Source of the DNA: an uncultured Lachnospiraceae bacterium
Lineage (GTDB): Bacteria; Bacillota; Clostridia; Lachnospirales; Lachnospiraceae
Direction of reading: 5' to 3'
Length of the DNA stretch: 64,000 bases
NCBI GenBank assembly: GCA_910578085.1
Contig: CAJTPM010000007.1
Span: 1-64,000, forward strand
Shown here: positions 6,806-16,179 of the stretch, in pieces
Layout: each line of letters starts with the position of its first letter
How positions within the stretch are numbered: position 1 is the first letter of the stretch
Program-made: the position numbers and the translations under genes
The notes under the pieces: generated by a model
Databases searched by the model: none
The model's input: only the letters and a program-made list of their open reading frames with translations
What the model was told of the DNA's origin: nothing

Positions 6806-8734
6806 TTACTCAGAATCACTTTGCCTCTTCATCTGCTCTATATATACAAGAAGAACAGAAATATCCGCCGGGGAAACCCCCTGTATTCTGGAAGCCTGTC
6901 CAATTGACAAAGGCATATGTTTTGCCAGTTTCTGCCTCGCCTCGATCCTCAAGCCTGAAATATTTTCATAACAGATATTTTTTGGAATGATGCGTTTCTC
7001 CAGTTTTTTAAACTGTTCCACCTGTCTGATCTGTCTTTCTATATATCCCTCATATTTAATAGAAATATTAACCTGCTCTATCACAGCATCACTCAGAACA
7101 GGCCTGTCCTGATCGATCTCTTTGATACTGTCATAAGTAAATTCAGGTCTGCACAGTATTTCAGCCAGACTGGTTCCAGTTCTAAGCGGTGCGCTCCCTC
7201 TGGAAATCAAAAATTCCTGTACCGCCTTTGAAGCTCCGACTACCGTTTTTTTCAATCTCGCAACTTCTTTCTCAATCTGCTTTTCCTTCTCACATACATA
7301 CTCATACTGCTCTTTTGTGATGAGACCTGCCTCATATCCGATCTTGCGAAGCCTCAGATCCGCATTATCCTGTCTTAATAAAAGTCTGTACTCCGCCCGA
7401 GAAGTCATCATACGGTACGGCTCTGTATTTTCTTTCGTCACAAGATCATCGATCAGAACACCGATATAAGCCTGAGAGCGATCCAGAATAATCTGTTCTT
7501 TTCCCTGTATCTCCCGCACAGCATTGATACCGGCCATCAATCCCTGTGCCGCCGCTTCCTCATAACCGCTGCTGCCGTTAAACTGACCGGCACTGAAAAG
7601 TCCCTTGATATGTTTGAATTCCAACGTCAGTTCAAGCTGACCGGGATCAATACAATCATACTCGATCGCATAGGCATTTCGCACGATCTTACAATTTTCA
7701 AGTCCAGGCACAGTTCTGTACATTGCAAGCTGCACATCTTCCGGCAGAGAAGAGGACATACCATCTACATACATCTCATTTGTGTATCTTCCTTCCGGCT
7801 CAATAAAAACCTGATGTCTGTTCTTATCAGAAAATTTCACAACCTTATCCTCGATAGAAGGACAGTATCTCGGACCTGTCCCCTCGATCACCCCCGCATA
7901 AAGAGGAGACCTGTCGAGATTTGCCCGAATAATATCGTGGGTTTCTTCGTTTGTATAAGTAAGATAACAGGATTCCTGTTTGATCTGAACATCTTCCGGA
8001 TCTGTCTCAAAGGAAAAAGGAATTACCCTCTCATCCCCGAACTGCTCTTCCATCCTGGAAAAGTCAATCGAACGTCTATCCATTCTCGCCGGTGTTCCTG
8101 TCTTAAATCTTCGAAGCCTGATACCTGCTTTTTCCAAAGCTTCCGACAGATGTGTAGAAGACTGCATACCATTCGGACCTGTATAGGTGATCGCTTCACC
8201 GCAGAGACATCTGGCATTCAGATAAGTACCGGTACACAAAATAACAGCATTGCATTCATAGATACCACCTGTCAGAATTTTGACGCCAACAATTTTTTTC
8301 TTTCTTAAAATATCTTTATTATCATTTACATTTTTTTCATCAAATAAAAGCTCACATACCTCTGTCTGCTTGATCGTCAGATTCTCCTGACTTTCCAGTA
8401 TCATTCTCATGGAACGACTGTATTCCGCCTTATCCGCCTGGCAGCGCAGGGAATGTACGGCAGGACCTTTCGACTTATTCAACATCTTTGACTGCAGAAA
8501 AGTCTTATCGATATTTTTTCCCATCTCCCCGCCGAGCGCATCGATCTCTCTGACAAGATGCCCTTTTGAAGAACCCCCTATATGCGGATTACATGGCATC
8601 ATTGCTATACTTTCTATATTAACTGTAAAAATAACTGTCTGCAGACCAATCCTCGCACAGGCAAGTGCCGCCTCGCATCCCGCATGCCCCGCGCCTATCA
8701 CACAGACATCTGCTTTTTCTCTGAATTCCGTCAT
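6806..8734 (-). CDS. mnmG: tRNA uridine-5-carboxymethylaminomethyl modification enzyme, FAD subunit
   Basis: MnmG (GidA) is the FAD- and folate-dependent partner of MnmE. Together they make cmnm5U34 in tRNAs that read two-codon boxes. The sequence shows the N-terminal dinucleotide fold GAGHAGCEAA (residues 13-22), the signature PCNPHIGGSSKGHLV near 48-62, a second family block around ARCLCGEAITYTGPNG and a SAGQFNGSSGYEEAAAQG block near 375. At 642 residues it is full length and ends in the helical MnmE-binding domain. It is separated from mnmE by a small membrane-protein gene, an unusual interruption of the mnmE-mnmG pair. Confidence 0.98.
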   Translation of the reverse strand: MTEFREKADVCVIGAGHAGCEAALACARIGLQTVIFTVNIESIAMMPCNPHIGGSSKGHLVREIDALGGEMGKNIDKTFLQSKMLNKSKGPAVHSLRCQADKAEYSRSMRMILESQENLTIKQTEVCELLFDEKNVNDNKDILRKKKIVGVKILTGGIYECNAVILCTGTYLNARCLCGEAITYTGPNGMQSSTHLSEALEKAGIRLRRFKTGTPARMDRRSIDFSRMEEQFGDERVIPFSFETDPEDVQIKQESCYLTYTNEETHDIIRANLDRSPLYAGVIEGTGPRYCPSIEDKVVKFSDKNRHQVFIEPEGRYTNEMYVDGMSSSLPEDVQLAMYRTVPGLENCKIVRNAYAIEYDCIDPGQLELTLEFKHIKGLFSAGQFNGSSGYEEAAAQGLMAGINAVREIQGKEQIILDRSQAYIGVLIDDLVTKENTEPYRMMTSRAEYRLLLRQDNADLRLRKIGYEAGLITKEQYEYVCEKEKQIEKEVARLKKTVVGASKAVQEFLISRGSAPLRTGTSLAEILCRPEFTYDSIKEIDQDRPVLSDAVIEQVNISIKYEGYIERQIRQVEQFKKLEKRIIPKNICYENISGLRIEARQKLAKHMPLSIGQASRIQGVSPADISVLLVYIEQMKRQSDSE

Positions 8735-8766
8735 AATTTATCCTCTGTTTATTTTATAAAAAACAT

Positions 8767-9159
8767 TTATATCTTTTTTGACAACATCTTAATAAAAAAA
8801 CATTCAATAATCAATACAACCGTTATAAAGCCCCCTGTTAATGTGTAATAATCAAAACCAAACAAAACAGGAGCAAGTGAAGTGATTACTGCACCAAGAG
8901 AGACTAACCAAATTATCTTTCTTATAAATCTATTGTTTGTTATAATTTCTGCTATTTGCAGCGCTAACAAAATACAGGTTAAAATTGCTGTAACAAATGG
9001 CGCAGAATTAGCATATCCAACAGGTACCAGACTAAAATAAGAATATGTTTCTTTTATAGTATCAACAGGCGATGGTGCAAATATTAAGACGGCGCCATAA
9101 GGCAGCAGTTCCAAAAAAATTGCAAAAACAGTTATAAAAATGATTCCCGATTTTTTCAT
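8767..9159 (-). CDS. Small four-helix membrane protein, unknown
   Basis: This 130-residue protein has four hydrophobic segments (about residues 6-28, 48-70, 80-100 and 105-125). Short loops join them and a basic tail (Ile-Lys-Met-Leu-Ser-Lys-Lys-Ile) ends it. I do not recognise a family, and nothing points to a catalytic role. It lies on the minus strand between mnmE (120 bp away) and mnmG (32 bp), so it may share their transcript without being related to tRNA modification. Two adjacent Met codons begin the frame. Confidence 0.6.
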   Translation of the reverse strand: MKKSGIIFITVFAIFLELLPYGAVLIFAPSPVDTIKETYSYFSLVPVGYANSAPFVTAILTCILLALQIAEIITNNRFIRKIIWLVSLGAVITSLAPVLFGFDYYTLTGGFITVVLIIECFFIKMLSKKI

Positions 9160-9282
9160 CAAAGATTCTCCACATTCTGATTACAAATACATCTGACAAC
9201 ATCCATCTACTACATTACAATATATAATTATAGAAGTTTTTTCAATAGATACATCCTTCAAATAAGAAATTAGTAAAAAAAC

Positions 9283-10746
9283 TTACTTCCCCATACAAAA
9301 CTTCTCAAATATTTCGTTTACAAGATCATCACCGACTTCCTCTCCGATAATCTTACCGAGTGCCGCATAAGCATTCATCAGATCAACAGAATAAAAATCT
9401 TCCGACATTCCCGCCTCAATACTTTTCTGCACCATGGAAATACTTTCCTCAGCTTCCTGCAGGGCTTCCTTATGCCGCATGCTGGTGATGATCACTTCAC
9501 TGTTAAAAGAAACATCTCCCTGAAAAAACATCCTGCCGACAGTCCTCTCAAACTCATCGATCCCCTGATGTTTCAAAGCAGATATTTTTATTATACTATA
9601 TCTGTCGACATAAGATGATTCGTGAGACGCAGATAAATTACGCAGTTTATCAGAAATTTCCTTTTCCGTTACTACCATATTCAAATCAGATTTATTTAAA
9701 AGCACAATAAAATGTTTCTCTCTCAAAATATCCAGAATCTCTTCATCACTCTCATCCAGATCCACAGAAGAATCCACAATATATACGATCAAATCAGCCT
9801 TCTGCGCATACTTTTTTGCCTTTTCCACACCAATCTTTTCCACGGTATCTTCCGTTTTTCTGATACCCGCCGTATCCATGATATGCAGACTGATCCCGCC
9901 TAACTTTATGGTTTCTTCCAGAACATCCCTGGTTGTCCCCGCAATATTCGTAACGATCGCTTTCTCTTCCCCCAGCAATTCATTCAAAAAAGAAGACTTC
10001 CCCGCATTGGGCTTTCCCAAAATAACGGTCCGGATCCCTTCTTTCAAAATTCTCCCATCATCGGCATGATCGATCAAATTTCTTATTTTTCCGTCTATAT
10101 TTTCCAAAATGCAAGAAAGTTTTCTGTCATAACCATCCGTATTATAATTCTCCGGATCATCCAGGGCAGATTCTATAAAAGCAATTTCATAAATAATTTC
10201 ACGTCTCAATTCCTTTATCACAGCAGAAACAGAACCCTTTAACTGTCCCACAGAAGCCTGCAATGCAAATTCATTTTTTGACTGAATCAGATCCATAACA
10301 GCTTCCGCTTCAGAAAGATCCATACGCCCATTTAAAAAAGCTCTCTTTGTAAACTCTCCGGGTTCCGCAACTCTGGCGCCGTTTTTGATTAACAGCTCCA
10401 TAACTTTCTGTAAAATCAGAATACCCCCATGACAGTTGATCTCCGCCACATCTTCCGCTGTATAACTTTTTGGCGCTTTCATAACAGAAACCAGAACTTC
10501 ATCAATAACAGAATCACCATCTACGATAAAACCGTAATGCAGCGTATAAGTTTTAACAGACTCCAGAGAAAACTTTTTTGCTTCTATTTCTTTCCTGTTT
10601 TTCTTACTGCTCCACTCATCAAAATCCTTTTTACAGAAAAATATTTTGTCTGTAATCTTTAAGGCATCTTCCCCGCTTATACGAATAATTCCTATCCCTG
10701 ATTCTGAAAATGCAGTCGCAATCGCTGCAATCGTATCTGTTTTCAT
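9283..10746 (-). CDS. mnmE: tRNA modification GTPase MnmE
   Basis: MnmE (TrmE) is the GTPase partner of MnmG in U34 modification. The N-terminal folate-binding domain begins MKTDTIAAIATAF and includes ISGEDAL. The G domain, inserted in a helical domain, has P-loop GKPNAGKSSFLN, switch II DTAGIRKT and NKSD. The C-terminus ends in the catalytic-type Cys-x-Gly-Lys (FCMGK). The start is set at the Met of MKTDTIA since upstream codons do not resemble the family. At 487 residues it is slightly longer than usual, owing to a lysine-rich insert around residues 40-60. A terminator upstream (10831-10863) separates it from jag, so it probably has its own promoter. Confidence 0.97.
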   Translation of the reverse strand: MKTDTIAAIATAFSESGIGIIRISGEDALKITDKIFFCKKDFDEWSSKKNRKEIEAKKFSLESVKTYTLHYGFIVDGDSVIDEVLVSVMKAPKSYTAEDVAEINCHGGILILQKVMELLIKNGARVAEPGEFTKRAFLNGRMDLSEAEAVMDLIQSKNEFALQASVGQLKGSVSAVIKELRREIIYEIAFIESALDDPENYNTDGYDRKLSCILENIDGKIRNLIDHADDGRILKEGIRTVILGKPNAGKSSFLNELLGEEKAIVTNIAGTTRDVLEETIKLGGISLHIMDTAGIRKTEDTVEKIGVEKAKKYAQKADLIVYIVDSSVDLDESDEEILDILREKHFIVLLNKSDLNMVVTEKEISDKLRNLSASHESSYVDRYSIIKISALKHQGIDEFERTVGRMFFQGDVSFNSEVIITSMRHKEALQEAEESISMVQKSIEAGMSEDFYSVDLMNAYAALGKIIGEEVGDDLVNEIFEKFCMGK

Positions 10747-10830
10747 AACAATCCTCACAGTATCCCTGACAATATAACAATTTAATAAATAGCCCGAATA
10801 TATAAATTTCTTATGTGGGCCTGTACATAA

Positions 10831-10863
10831 AAAATTCAGGTGCTGATTTAACACCTGAATTTT
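10831..10863 (-). terminator. Rho-independent terminator after jag
   Basis: A perfect 12-bp stem, AAAATTCAGGTG / CACCTGAATTTT, with a 9-nt loop. On the minus strand it is followed by a further T run (AATTTTTTATG). It ends the rpmH-rnpA-yidD-yidC-jag transcript before mnmE. Confidence 0.85.
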
Positions 10864-10918
10864 ATACAATTGATTAGAAATTTATTATATTTTATTCCGG
10901 TGTCCGATAACAGTCAAA

Positions 10919-11548
10919 CTACCTCTCCCTTTTAATTGTCACAACCACATGTCTGTAAGGTTCATTTCCTTCACTATGTGTTGTAACGTATCTGTCGTTC
11001 TGAAGTGCAGAATGAATAATTCTTCTTTCATAAGGATTCATAGGTTCCAGAGAAACAGCCCTTTTTGTTCTTTTTACCTTAAAAGATATATTCTTTGCAA
11101 GATTTTCCAGAGTTTCCTTTCTCCTCTGTCTGTAATTTTCAGTATCGACCTTTACTCTGATATAATCATCCATATCTTTATTAACAACAAGAGATACCAG
11201 ATACTGTAAAGAATCTAAAGTCTGACCTCTTTTACCGATCAGAACACCCATCTCATCACCACTCAACTCAATATCCATGGTTTTTTCATCTTCATCATAT
11301 TTTATATCTGAAACAACAACCATACTCATTGCTCTGAAAACATCATCCAGAAAATCTTTCGCTATATCAGTGATTGAAGATTTTACCTTAGCTCTGATTA
11401 CTGCGGGCTTTGAACCAATTCCCAGAAATCCGGAAGAACCCTCTTCCACTACTTCTACTTCCAGTTTATCACTTGCCACTGTAAATTTCTGACACGCCTC
11501 AATAATAGCATCATTCACTGTCTTTGCAGAAAATTCAACAAATTCCAT
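10919..11548 (-). CDS. jag: RNA-binding protein Jag/KhpB (Jag_N-KH-R3H)
   Basis: This protein has an N-terminal Jag_N domain (residues 1-50, ending FLGIGSKPAV), a KH domain with the loop IGKRGQTLDSLQYLV near 110-125, and a C-terminal R3H domain with RRIIHSALQN and THSEG. Jag/KhpB partners KhpA in RNA binding and affects cell elongation and sporulation in Firmicutes. The ATG at 11548 is preferred because GGGGGAAG stands eight bases before it; a TTG at 11563 is a poorer choice. It starts 15 nt after yidC, as in most Firmicutes, and its transcript ends at the 10831-10863 terminator. Confidence 0.95.
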   Translation of the reverse strand: MEFVEFSAKTVNDAIIEACQKFTVASDKLEVEVVEEGSSGFLGIGSKPAVIRAKVKSSITDIAKDFLDDVFRAMSMVVVSDIKYDEDEKTMDIELSGDEMGVLIGKRGQTLDSLQYLVSLVVNKDMDDYIRVKVDTENYRQRRKETLENLAKNISFKVKRTKRAVSLEPMNPYERRIIHSALQNDRYVTTHSEGNEPYRHVVVTIKRER

Positions 11549-11563
11549 TTTCACTTCCCCCAA

Positions 11564-12856
11564 TTATCTTTTACTATTTTTTTCATTATACTCTTTTACC
11601 ATTCCTGCTTTTGCAGCCATGGAACCCGGCTTGGCATTTTTACTGTAATATTCGTTAGCCTTCTTTAATGCTTCCTCTCTCTCTGTTTCACTGATACCGG
11701 AAGTTTTATTTACGTTAATATTTCTGGTACTCACATTGGCATACTGCTGCATTCTTTCCGTCTGAACTTTCTTTTTCTCCATTTTCTTTGCAGCTTTATC
11801 CTTGTTCTTATCAATGATCGCATTGATATCCATCTTATCGATATGTTTATTCAGAACGATCTGCTGAATACTTCTGATGACAGCGCCGGCAATCCAGTAA
11901 ATTCCCATACCTGCAGGAAGCGTAAAACAGAAAAAGGCAGACATAAGCGGCATCATCGTATTCATCATTTTCATCTGAGAAGCCATCTGATCAGCCTGCG
12001 CATTCCCACTGCTTGCCTGAGTCGGCATGAGCTTCGTATTGATCCACTGTGTGGCCGCTGCAAGAAAAGGAATCAGGATTGCTCCTATCACAAGAAAATA
12101 GGATCCGTTAGCAAATGCATCTTTTATAATAAAAGAAGGAGAATTTGCAATATTCAATCCCAGAAAATTATTATACTTATCAAGTGCAGACAACGTCATA
12201 TCGACATCCGCAGAAAGCGAAGGATACTGTGTTTTTAAACTCAGCCAGTCGCCGGTACTTGCCCTGTTTAACACATCAATATACGTATTCTGAATATAAC
12301 TTGTCACACCGCCGACAAAACTTTCATTTTCAAACTGTTTTGCATACATTCCGGCATTTGCAAAATTCTGAATAAATTCAGCGCTGCCTTTCTGGGCGAT
12401 CAACTTGTCCACGAACGGAAAAAACACTTCTTTTACCGATGCAACATAGGCAGGAATCGCATAGATTACACGATATAAAGCAAGCAGAATAGGCATCTGA
12501 ATCAAAAGCTGTACACAGCTTCCCGAAGCGGAAACACCATATTTTGCATAGACAGCCTGTGTCTCCTGATTCATGGCCATCATGGAGTCATTATCTTTTT
12601 TATTTTTGTACTTTGCCTGAATCGCCTGAAGTTCAGGACCCATTTTTGCCTGAAGCTTTGAAAACTTCTGCTGTTTATAGGTAAGCGGCGTCAGACAAAG
12701 ATAGATCACTATCGTAAACAAAATAATGGCAAGACCTGAGTTGTGAACATTGATCATATCAAGCACATAGAAGATACCTTCCATCAGATAACCAAGTATT
12801 TTTGCGATGGGACCTATAAACATACCCTGATACTGTGTTAATAAAATATTAGACAT
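11564..12856 (-). CDS. yidC: Membrane protein insertase YidC/Oxa1
   Basis: This is a YidC/Oxa1/Alb3 insertase for Sec-dependent and independent insertion of membrane proteins. Its hydrophobic segments are typical: one near residues 40-60 followed by the cytoplasmic hairpin TYKQQKFSKLQAKMGPELQA, the SGSCVQLLIQMPILLALYR segment near 115-130, and C-terminal segments with LPAGMGIYWIAGAVI. An insert of about 60 residues between segments 2 and 3 and a 90-residue basic tail rich in Lys make it longer (430) than Bacillus SpoIIIJ. No lipobox signal is present at the N-terminus. It is the fourth gene of the rpmH operon. Confidence 0.97.
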   Translation of the reverse strand: MSNILLTQYQGMFIGPIAKILGYLMEGIFYVLDMINVHNSGLAIILFTIVIYLCLTPLTYKQQKFSKLQAKMGPELQAIQAKYKNKKDNDSMMAMNQETQAVYAKYGVSASGSCVQLLIQMPILLALYRVIYAIPAYVASVKEVFFPFVDKLIAQKGSAEFIQNFANAGMYAKQFENESFVGGVTSYIQNTYIDVLNRASTGDWLSLKTQYPSLSADVDMTLSALDKYNNFLGLNIANSPSFIIKDAFANGSYFLVIGAILIPFLAAATQWINTKLMPTQASSGNAQADQMASQMKMMNTMMPLMSAFFCFTLPAGMGIYWIAGAVIRSIQQIVLNKHIDKMDINAIIDKNKDKAAKKMEKKKVQTERMQQYANVSTRNINVNKTSGISETEREEALKKANEYYSKNAKPGSMAAKAGMVKEYNEKNSKR

Positions 12857-12882
12857 TTAGCCTCCTCATTTCGTATCGACTT

Positions 12883-13092
12883 TTACGGAACCGGATCATA
12901 TCCTCCCTTTGAAAAAGGATTACATCTCAAAATTCTCCATAAAGCCAACGCTCCCCCCTTCAGAGCGCCATATTTTTCCACCGCCTCAAGACCATATTCC
13001 GAACAGGTAGGAAAATAAGGACATTTTGTACTTTTTAAGGGAGATAAATACTTTCTGTAAATTTTAATCAACCAAATCATAATGTTTTTCAT
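12883..13092 (-). CDS. yidD: Membrane protein insertion efficiency factor YidD
   Basis: This is a 69-residue YidD (DUF37) protein with the invariant pattern YRKYLSPLKSTKCPYFPTCSEYGLEA, given here as its elements YRKYLSP, Cys-Pro-Tyr-Phe-Pro-Thr-Cys-Ser-Glu-Tyr and RILRCNPFSKGG. The N-terminal amphipathic helix is membrane-associated, and the protein assists insertion near YidC. It lies 26 bp before yidC and 113 bp after rnpA. Confidence 0.96.
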   Translation of the reverse strand: MKNIMIWLIKIYRKYLSPLKSTKCPYFPTCSEYGLEAVEKYGALKGGALALWRILRCNPFSKGGYDPVP

Positions 13093-13205
13093 AGCACTCT
13101 ACCATGATGAGACACACAAAAGCATGCCATATTCATTATTCATACTATAAAAATTCAAATTTCAAACTGATAACGATTTTCTGCATCCATTACCCGACTG
13201 TAAAA

Positions 13206-13562
13206 TTACTGTTTAAAATTTTTATCTTCCATAATAATGTGATGCAGTTTTGCAAGATGTAACAGCGCGCTTTCGATCTCTTTAAAACCGACATCAGCGG
13301 CACTCTTTTTTGCAACGACTACAATATCTAAACCACTATTAAATATTTTTTCATGTAGTCTGTAACTTTCTCTGACCAGTCTGTAAAAATGATGTCTCAC
13401 AACACTGTTTCCCGTTTTTTTACTGGCAGAGATACCCAGCCTGTTTATAGCCTGATTATTTTCCACAACATACATCACAAGGTAACGATTCGCCTTTACT
13501 TTTCCATTTCTATAAACATACCGGAAATCTTCATTTTTTTTTAATGATGTCGAAAATTCCAT
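13206..13562 (-). CDS. rnpA: Ribonuclease P protein component
   Basis: RnpA binds the RNase P RNA for 5' maturation of tRNA. At 118 residues from the Met of MEFSTSLKKNEDF it matches the family length. It shows FRYVYRNGKVKANRYLV near the start, the RNR-type basic helix SVVRHHFYRLVRESYR near residues 57-72, and VVVAKKSAA near 90. The start at 13562 is chosen because AGAGGA lies eight bases upstream; frames extending 40 codons further upstream do not resemble the family. It lies 138 bp behind rpmH. Confidence 0.95.
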   Translation of the reverse strand: MEFSTSLKKNEDFRYVYRNGKVKANRYLVMYVVENNQAINRLGISASKKTGNSVVRHHFYRLVRESYRLHEKIFNSGLDIVVVAKKSAADVGFKEIESALLHLAKLHHIIMEDKNFKQ

Positions 13563-13700
13563 CTGCATCTTCCTCTGCAATCGAACAGGAATATTTTTTC
13601 TGTCCGCCACGCGGGTTGCATACTGCCTGACAATAAATTTACCGCACATTCCCGCGTATAAAAAACAGGCCACAAATTTTTTGCGGCCCATGTAAATATC

Positions 13701-13835
13701 TTATGCAGATAATCTTTTTCTTCCTTTTCTCCGTCTGGCTGCCAAAACCTTTCTTCCACCCGGAGTACTCATTCTCGCTCTGAAGCCATGCACTTTAGAT
13801 CTCTGCCTTTTTTTCGGCTGAAATGTCATTTTCAT
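13701..13835 (-). CDS. rpmH: 50S ribosomal protein L34
   Basis: The 44 codons give the highly basic L34, beginning MKMTFQPKKRQRSKVHGFR and continuing with the invariant RMSTPGGRKVLAARRRKGR. The ATG follows AAGGAGG by ten bases. It marks the left edge of oriC and starts the minus-strand operon rpmH-rnpA-yidD-yidC-jag. Confidence 0.97.
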   Translation of the reverse strand: MKMTFQPKKRQRSKVHGFRARMSTPGGRKVLAARRRKGRKRLSA

Positions 13836-14493
13836 ATTTCATACACCTCCTTATCTACAATTAAATATCTCAAATAGTCAAACAGTTTGTACTTACAAAA
13901 ACACTCCGTTTCTGTCCGTATTACCACCTTAAAAAAGTGGCCTACCTGTGGAAAATATCGTTTTTCATTATATAAGTTATTGCCATTTTCGTCAAGCAAA
14001 TATGCCAAATTTATAAATAAAACTTATCCACAAAATACCTTAAATCAAAAGAATTTATCTGAAAATTTATTAAAATCAATATATAGTTATAAAGAATTCC
14101 CATTAACCACCACATATTGAAATCCACATACTAATACTATAATACATGTGGATAAGTTATTTTACATAAATCTATCCACATAATGTGGATAAGTTGTGGA
14201 TAATTAAATTGATGTCTCCTGATCAGGACGAATTATCTTTTAATCTAAGATTTTTTCACACAATTCTATCTTTTATCACAAAATATTATTTTTTTAATTT
14301 GCAGTTAACCACAACTGCTTTTTTCGATTTAAGGTTTTCCACACTCTTCTTTTACAAATAAAATGGGTTAGTTCACAAGTTGTGATTTTATATCTTTTAT
14401 GTTACAATAGAATATAATTTGAAAAAATTATTTTTTTATATTATAATAAGCACTGAAACCAACAAAAAACTGTATTTGGAAATGGGGAATAAA
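13836..14493. other. Chromosomal replication origin oriC with DnaA boxes
   Basis: This AT-rich gap between rpmH and dnaA carries a cluster of DnaA boxes. Perfect TTATCCACA/TGTGGATAA copies lie at 14024-14032, 14147-14155, 14184-14192 and 14195-14203. Near matches lie at 14172-14180 (CTATCCACA), 14305-14313 (TTAACCACA), 14335-14343 (TTTTCCACA), 13947-13955 and 14120-14128. The tight group at 14147-14203 is the probable DnaA assembly core. AT-rich flanks at 14040-14110 and in the dnaA-dnaN gap are candidates for unwinding. Strand-wise gene polarity flips here, in agreement with bidirectional replication. Confidence 0.93.
14380..14408 (+). promoter_or_regulatory. Probable dnaA promoter
   Basis: TTGTGA (14380-14385) and TACAAT (14403-14408) are 17 bp apart and stand 86 bp before the dnaA ATG. 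The DnaA boxes at 14305-14343 lie immediately upstream, which would allow autoregulation. Confidence 0.55.
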
Positions 14494-15876
14494 ATGGAAA
14501 GTACTTTTTCAGATTCCATGAAGGAAAAATGGAATCTTATTAAAGAAACCATAAGAAAAGAATATGAGTTATCCAATATTTCTTATTCTACGTGGATTGA
14601 ACCACTAAAATTTTACAAAGCAGAAGACAACAATATACTTATTATCATTCCCATGGACCAGGCTCATGCCATCAATTATATTTCCAATAAATATACAAGT
14701 TTTTTTCAGGTAACTATCACAGAGATGATGGATAAAGATTGTACGGTCACTTTTATTTTGGAAAAAGATATTGAAGATGAATCTGCTTCTACTGAAAATT
14801 CCAAAAAAAATGTTTACAACATTTTATATGAAAAAGCTAATCTGAATCCTAAATATAAATTTGATACATTTGTAGTCGGAAGTAATAATAAATTTGCCCA
14901 TTCCGCCGCTCTTGCTGTAGCGGAGTCACCTGGAGAAGTATATAATCCTTTATTTATATATGGTGGAGCAGGGCTTGGTAAAACTCACCTGATGCATTCC
15001 ATAGGGCACTTTATTATAGAACAAAATCCTGAAATGAAAGTACTTTATGTCACATCAGAACAATTTACAAATGAAGTGATTGATTCAATAAGAAGTGGTA
15101 ATGCTGCCACTATGACTAAATTACGTGAAAAATACAGAACTGTTGACGTATTGATGATCGATGATATACAGTTTATTATAGGAAAAGAAAGTACACAGGA
15201 AGAATTTTTTCACACTTTTAATGTACTTCACAGTGCAAGCAAACAGATCGTACTGTCTTCCGATAAACCACCAAAGGAAATGGAAACTTTGGAAGAACGT
15301 TTCAGATCCCGTTTTGAATGGGGACTGATAGCAGATATCCAGTCTCCTGATTATGAAACAAAAGTTGCTATCCTTTTAAAAAATGCAGAAAATTACGAAA
15401 AAAAGATAAATAACGCAATATTTGAATATATCGCAAATAATATTCAGTCAAACATCAGAGAACTGGAAGGAGCCTTTAATAAAATAATCGCTTTTTCCAA
15501 AATAAATAAAATACCACTCGATGAATTGACAATGGCACATGCTGAAGATGCCTTAAAAGATGTAATATATCCTTCTAAAACAAAAGAGATAACAACAGAC
15601 CTGATACTGAATATTGTAGCTGAACATTTTGAAGTTACTGCTGAAGATATAAAATCTCAGAGAAGAAATGTAGAATTTGTCATCCCACGCCAGGTTTATA
15701 TGTATCTCTGCAGAGAACTGATCGAAACACCGCTCACAAATATTGCAAAAACACTTGGTAAAAAGGATCATACCACGATCATTCATGGTATCAAAAAAAT
15801 AGAAGAAGAAATGAAATTTAATGAAGAACTGAAAAATAAAATCAACATTATAAAAAATATTTTAAGTTCCTCATGA
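14494..15876 (+). CDS. dnaA: Chromosomal replication initiator DnaA
   Basis: DnaA is the AAA+ initiator that binds DnaA boxes and melts oriC. The N-terminal domain (1-80) shows ISYSTWIEPLKFY, a variable linker follows, and the AAA+ core has Walker A GGAGLGKTHLMH near 150, Walker B VLMIDDIQF near 213 and the arginine-finger region LEERFRSRFEWGL. The C-terminal DNA-binding domain carries the signature KKDHTTIIHG. The ATG at 14494 is preferred since GGGGA lies five bases upstream; in-frame ATGs 4 and 25 codons earlier lack this. The length is then 460 residues, normal for Clostridia. Confidence 0.98.
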   Translation: MESTFSDSMKEKWNLIKETIRKEYELSNISYSTWIEPLKFYKAEDNNILIIIPMDQAHAINYISNKYTSFFQVTITEMMDKDCTVTFILEKDIEDESASTENSKKNVYNILYEKANLNPKYKFDTFVVGSNNKFAHSAALAVAESPGEVYNPLFIYGGAGLGKTHLMHSIGHFIIEQNPEMKVLYVTSEQFTNEVIDSIRSGNAATMTKLREKYRTVDVLMIDDIQFIIGKESTQEEFFHTFNVLHSASKQIVLSSDKPPKEMETLEERFRSRFEWGLIADIQSPDYETKVAILLKNAENYEKKINNAIFEYIANNIQSNIRELEGAFNKIIAFSKINKIPLDELTMAHAEDALKDVIYPSKTKEITTDLILNIVAEHFEVTAEDIKSQRRNVEFVIPRQVYMYLCRELIETPLTNIAKTLGKKDHTTIIHGIKKIEEEMKFNEELKNKINIIKNILSSS

Positions 15877-16179
15877 TATTTCCACAATTTTATAAACATC
15901 TATTGTGAAATAACAGTATAACTTTTTCTCTTCTGTAAAATTTATATTGACCTTAAAATATGATAGTGTATAACTTGATAGTTATTATTAAGTTTTTCTG
16001 TCATTATCCATCCTTTTTACTATCCCGTTTTTAAGCCTGTTTTAAAAGATTTTCAGGGTTATAAACATTTCGACATCTGTTATTACTATTGATTACGAAA
16101 TACATTACTTATATAGAGTTATTTTGCGACACACATATAAACCATATAACTTTTATAAAAAAGAAAGGATTATGCACAA
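15877..16179 (+). other. dnaA-dnaN intergenic region with a promoter
   Basis: These 303 bp are very AT-rich and hold no gene. TTGACC (15947-15952) and TATAAC (15969-15974) with a 16-bp spacer form a likely dnaN promoter. One weak DnaA-box-like ATTTCCACA lies at about 15889. AAGAAAGGATTATGCACAA provides the dnaN ribosome site. Confidence 0.5.

Noticed and set aside
9211..9228. NrdR-like core CAATATATAA upstream of the small membrane-protein gene
   Set aside because: It lacks the conserved final G, has no partner at 31 bp and lies in general AT-rich promoter sequence.
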